Positions 61,654 through 64,000 of a stretch of 64,000 bases of DNA are shown piece after piece. The stretch is taken from positions 4,216,001 to 4,280,000 of the forward strand of contig OY781463.1 in NCBI GenBank assembly GCA_963676725.1, written 5' to 3'. The stretch comes from G963662905 sp963676725. Lineage in GTDB: Bacteria > Bacteroidota > Bacteroidia > Bacteroidales > WRLA01. Under the pieces are notes generated by a model, which was not told where the DNA came from, did no database searches, and saw only the letters and a program-made list of their open reading frames with translations. How positions within the stretch are numbered: the first letter of the stretch is position 1; each line of letters starts with the position of its first letter. The position numbers and the translations under genes are program-made.

Positions 61654-61661
61654 TACATTTG
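61654..61661 (+). promoter_or_regulatory. -7 promoter box of the polytopic membrane protein gene
   Basis: TACATTTG overlaps the TTG at 61659 that could start the longer frame, so the ATG at 61680 is the real start. Confidence 0.55.
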
Positions 61662-61679
61662 TTCTCTTTCATTGTATTT

Positions 61680-63077
61680 ATGGCCCATAAGAGCAAAAAA
61701 AAATCAGGAAAACTCAAACGCTTCAGTCCTTTAAGGCGCTGGTGGTATCGTTTAACCCATGCATCTGTTGGCTCTTCCTCTTTATTTAAGCCCCATAAAA
61801 CCTCCAAAGGGAAAAGCAAGCACGCATCCAAAAGGCACAAGAAAAAAAGCCTGAAAAACAAGCTCTTAAAGCTCTTCACCAAAGATAAATACATCAAAGA
61901 AAAAGCCCCTGAGGCGCATGATACTTTTTTGCGCACCGGTGGGCAGATTACAGATTATTCGCCGGGTCTCGATCGTGAAATGCACCATCAGGCCAAGCAA
62001 AAATCGGAAGAGCGCTATAAAAACACCAAGAAACGCTATACAGCACCCAAAAAACGAAAATCACAGGATATTGGCGGCGCCGGAAAATTCAAACGCAAGC
62101 TTCATGAGATTTCATACCGTCTCTACCTTACAGATACGCCCTACGATCCTTGGCTTCATCCCGACAGGCCGGCAGAAGAGAGTCCGGAAAAAAGCAAAAA
62201 ACGCCGCTTGAATATCAGGCCTTGGGTGCCTTATGTGGTAAACAGCAGTATTTTATATGTGTTGGCCTATCTTCTTGTTTATCTTACTTATCAGCTCTCG
62301 GTTATTCTTATGGCAAGCCGTTTTGGCATCGATTCGGTTTTATACTATTTTGAAGTGATGTTCCCAATTGGCAATCAAAGCGCACTTTGGACCGATTTCA
62401 GCATTATTAGCATCACCCTTGCCGGACCATTGGTTTGCGCATTGCTCGGCATCCTTTACTATCGCTGGTTTTTATTGAAAAAAGCCTATAAAGACCAATT
62501 GCTGCGGCTGTTTTTAATCTGGATGTCTTTCCATTCGCTGAATATGTTTTTTGGCGCCTGGACTGCCGGAATTATTACTAATCAGGGTTTTGGCTATGTT
62601 GCAAACTGGCTCTTCCTGCCTACTGCCGTGAAATTCTTTATTTCATTGGTATTTATCTTTTTGATGATGCTGATTGGCTATAAAAGCACCAATATATTCC
62701 TTGAAACATCGCAATCGGCGGCACGTGTTCGCAAGCACAACCGTCCGTATTTTATTCTGAGTCAGGGTTTGATCCCCTGGTTTTTGGGGACGCTTGTTTT
62801 GTTGTTTATTAAACTGCCCAATGCGGCGCCACAGCATAGCAATATCTTAATTTATGATGCTGTTCTTTTGTTTTCCATACTTGCCTTAATTATTCCCATG
62901 TTTTTTAACAGCAATGTGCATCCACATATCAGTGGCATTGGTTTGAGTCGCCGCAAAACGCGTATGAATTTTATGTGGTTGATGCTGGCTGTTTTGATGA
63001 TTGTACTTTATCGGATTGGGCTTTCGGGGGGATTGCATTTTTTGATTCATATTGATATTAATATTAGTGCTTATTGA
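61680..63077 (+). CDS. Polytopic membrane protein of unknown function
   Basis: This 465-residue protein starts with about 160 strongly basic residues (HKSKKKSGKLKRFSPLRRWW, SKHASKRHKKKSLKNKLLKL). Six or seven membrane segments follow (SSILYVLAYLLVYLTYQLSV, SIISITLAGPLVCALLGILY, FFISLVFIFLMMLIGY, IPWFLGTLVLLFIKLP, AVLLFSILALIIPMFF, FMWLMLAVLMIVLYRI). SLNMFFGAWTAGIITNQGFG is a conserved-looking loop between helices. I do not recognise a named family; the pattern occurs as uncharacterised membrane proteins in Bacteroidota. The basic N-terminus must be cytoplasmic and could touch nucleic acid or ribosomes. Confidence 0.75.
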   Translation: MAHKSKKKSGKLKRFSPLRRWWYRLTHASVGSSSLFKPHKTSKGKSKHASKRHKKKSLKNKLLKLFTKDKYIKEKAPEAHDTFLRTGGQITDYSPGLDREMHHQAKQKSEERYKNTKKRYTAPKKRKSQDIGGAGKFKRKLHEISYRLYLTDTPYDPWLHPDRPAEESPEKSKKRRLNIRPWVPYVVNSSILYVLAYLLVYLTYQLSVILMASRFGIDSVLYYFEVMFPIGNQSALWTDFSIISITLAGPLVCALLGILYYRWFLLKKAYKDQLLRLFLIWMSFHSLNMFFGAWTAGIITNQGFGYVANWLFLPTAVKFFISLVFIFLMMLIGYKSTNIFLETSQSAARVRKHNRPYFILSQGLIPWFLGTLVLLFIKLPNAAPQHSNILIYDAVLLFSILALIIPMFFNSNVHPHISGIGLSRRKTRMNFMWLMLAVLMIVLYRIGLSGGLHFLIHIDINISAY

Positions 63078-63079
63078 TT

Positions 63080-63460
63080 GTTTGGTGTTGGGCACTTCGA
63101 CTCCGCTTACTTCGACTCCGCTCAGCACGGTGCAGTGACCACTTCGACTCCGCTTACTTCGACTAAGCTCAGCATATTTCGACAGGGGCGCTTCGAGAGC
63201 CTTGCTTCGAGAACCTCATCGCGGCGCAGCGACCCATTGCAGTAGGGCGCAGTGACCCATTGCAGCAGGGCGAAGCGACCTATTAAGTCTCAGCGAACCA
63301 CGCCTTATTAGGGTCACTTCGAGGACCTTGCTATTTCGATAGGGCGCTTCGAGAGCCTCAGCGACCCATTGCAGTAGGGCGCAGTGAACCAGTGCAGTAG
63401 GGCGCAGCAACCCAATAATCCTTAGCGCCCCAGTGCCGTGACCCATTAAGCCTCAGAAAA
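63080..63460. repeat. Degenerate REP-like repeat region
   Basis: Short phrases recur in mixed order: CTTCGACTCCGCTTA, CACTTCGACTCCGCT, CTTCGAGAGCC, CAGCGACCCATTGCAG and AGGGCGCAGTGACCC. The same phrases occur in the 4-kb array and near 57500. No gene is supported here. Confidence 0.75.
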
Positions 63461-63466
63461 TCTTAG

Positions 63467-63474
63467 TATCTTTG
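63467..63474 (+). promoter_or_regulatory. -7 promoter box of the ADP-ribosylglycohydrolase gene
   Basis: TATCTTTG lies 50 bp before the ATG at 63525, directly after the REP-like region. Confidence 0.5.
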
Positions 63475-63524
63475 ACAAGGAGAGTACTCCTGAAAAGGTT
63501 TGGCACGAAGCATAAAATAAGGAA

Positions 63525-64000
63525 ATGACAGTAAGACAATTAGATATCATAAAAGGTGTTTTTTATGGGCAGGCCATTGGTGATGCCCTTGGTTTGGGGA
63601 CAGAATTTCTAAATAAACAGCAAATCGCAGAATATTATCCAAATGGACTATCGGACTATGCGCAAATAGTGCAAGACAAACACAGAAGCCGCTGGGAAAT
63701 TGGGGCATGGACCGACGATACAGATCAGTTTTTATGCATCTGTGATTCCATCCTCCAAACGGGCGATGTTGATGAATTGGCTTTTGCAAACGAACTGTAC
63801 AAATGGTTTAAGGGAGTACCGATGGGCATTGGCCAAACGGTTTATAAGGTGGTTTCATTACCTCAGTTTACACTATATCCTCACAAAGGGGCACATTTAG
63901 TATGGAAAATTTCGAAGAAAAGAAATGCTTCCAATGGAGCAATTATGAGAACATCAATCTTGGGAACATTCGACTTTTGGTCGTATGACAAAGTGATCCA
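63525..64000 (+). CDS. ADP-ribosylglycohydrolase-family protein (C-terminus beyond window)
   Basis: The frame from ATG 63525 stays open to the window end (158 codons). KGVFYGQAIGDALGLGTEF is the family's first motif, with the Gly-Asp-Ala-Leu-Gly core. WEIGAWTDDTDQFLCICDSI carries the Thr-Asp-Asp-Thr-Asp metal ligands of DraG/ARH-type enzymes. SNGAIMRTSILGTF matches the next conserved block (usually NGALMR). Such enzymes remove ADP-ribose from proteins or small molecules with two Mg2+ or Mn2+ ions. The metal-binding Asp residues near the C-terminus are outside the window. Confidence 0.9.
   Translation, partial: MTVRQLDIIKGVFYGQAIGDALGLGTEFLNKQQIAEYYPNGLSDYAQIVQDKHRSRWEIGAWTDDTDQFLCICDSILQTGDVDELAFANELYKWFKGVPMGIGQTVYKVVSLPQFTLYPHKGAHLVWKISKKRNASNGAIMRTSILGTFDFWSYDKVI

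Overview
The window looks like a chromosomal segment of a Bacteroidota bacterium, most likely in or near Bacteroidales/Marinilabiliales. The evidence is the promoters (-7 box TAnnTTTG, often with TTG or TTTG 19-20 nt upstream), a secreted protein with a type IX secretion C-terminus, an S46 dipeptidyl-peptidase, C69 dipeptidases, a GGGP synthase, the acpP-fabF-rnc order and a UpxY-type NusG paralogue. Most of the window is ordinary core genome.

Layout. 1-2990: an EF-G-like GTPase (cut by the window edge), a PfkB sugar/nucleoside kinase and tRNA-Asn. 3130-20791: an accessory island. 21700-24435: pdxH, a DUF3108 protein, a nitroreductase and elbB. 24646-32426: rnc, fabF, acpP, mutY, HU, a 29-codon Cox24-like gene, rng, trpS and a GyrI-like protein. 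32646-44763: S46 peptidase, GH20 hexosaminidase, thioredoxin, several unknowns, acyl-ACP thioesterase, a solo NusG paralogue, HAD protein, methyltransferase, tRNA-Gln, mgsA, dCMP deaminase and GGGP synthase. 45059-53372: tatA, a ~285-bp tandem repeat array split by an insertion sequence, two C69 dipeptidases and a coiled-coil membrane protein. 53385-57440: a 4-kb gene-free array of about 19 palindrome-rich repeats. 57818-64000: a small sorted protein, a 1115-residue T9SS cargo protein, a polytopic membrane protein and an ADP-ribosylglycohydrolase cut by the right edge.

The main result is the island at about 3997-20670. It reads as a chromosomal integron-like gene-cassette array. About ten cassettes, with every gene on the minus strand, are separated by attC-like sites of nearly constant length (132-136 bp). 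Each site has RYYYAAC/GTTRRRY-like core boxes and imperfect inverted arms. For each cassette, the core at its start is the reverse complement of the core at its own end, which is the signature left by integron cassette circularisation. The array is headed by a 485-residue tyrosine recombinase. It is encoded in the same direction as the cassettes (the 'reverse integron' layout), lacks the extra segment typical of IntI and carries a duplicated N-terminal module. A full TTG-19-TATATTTG promoter overlaps the recombinase stop codon and points into the first cassette, in the position of an integron Pc promoter. Three IS1182-type insertions sit at the same position just inside three attC sites, so this element appears to target them. 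The cassettes carry a paired DNA-polymerase-beta-type nucleotidyltransferase module, an orphan barstar, a TlpA-like thioredoxin, a TPR protein, several exported proteins of unknown function and one cassette with no convincing gene.

All assignments were made by reading the sequence. No database search was run.
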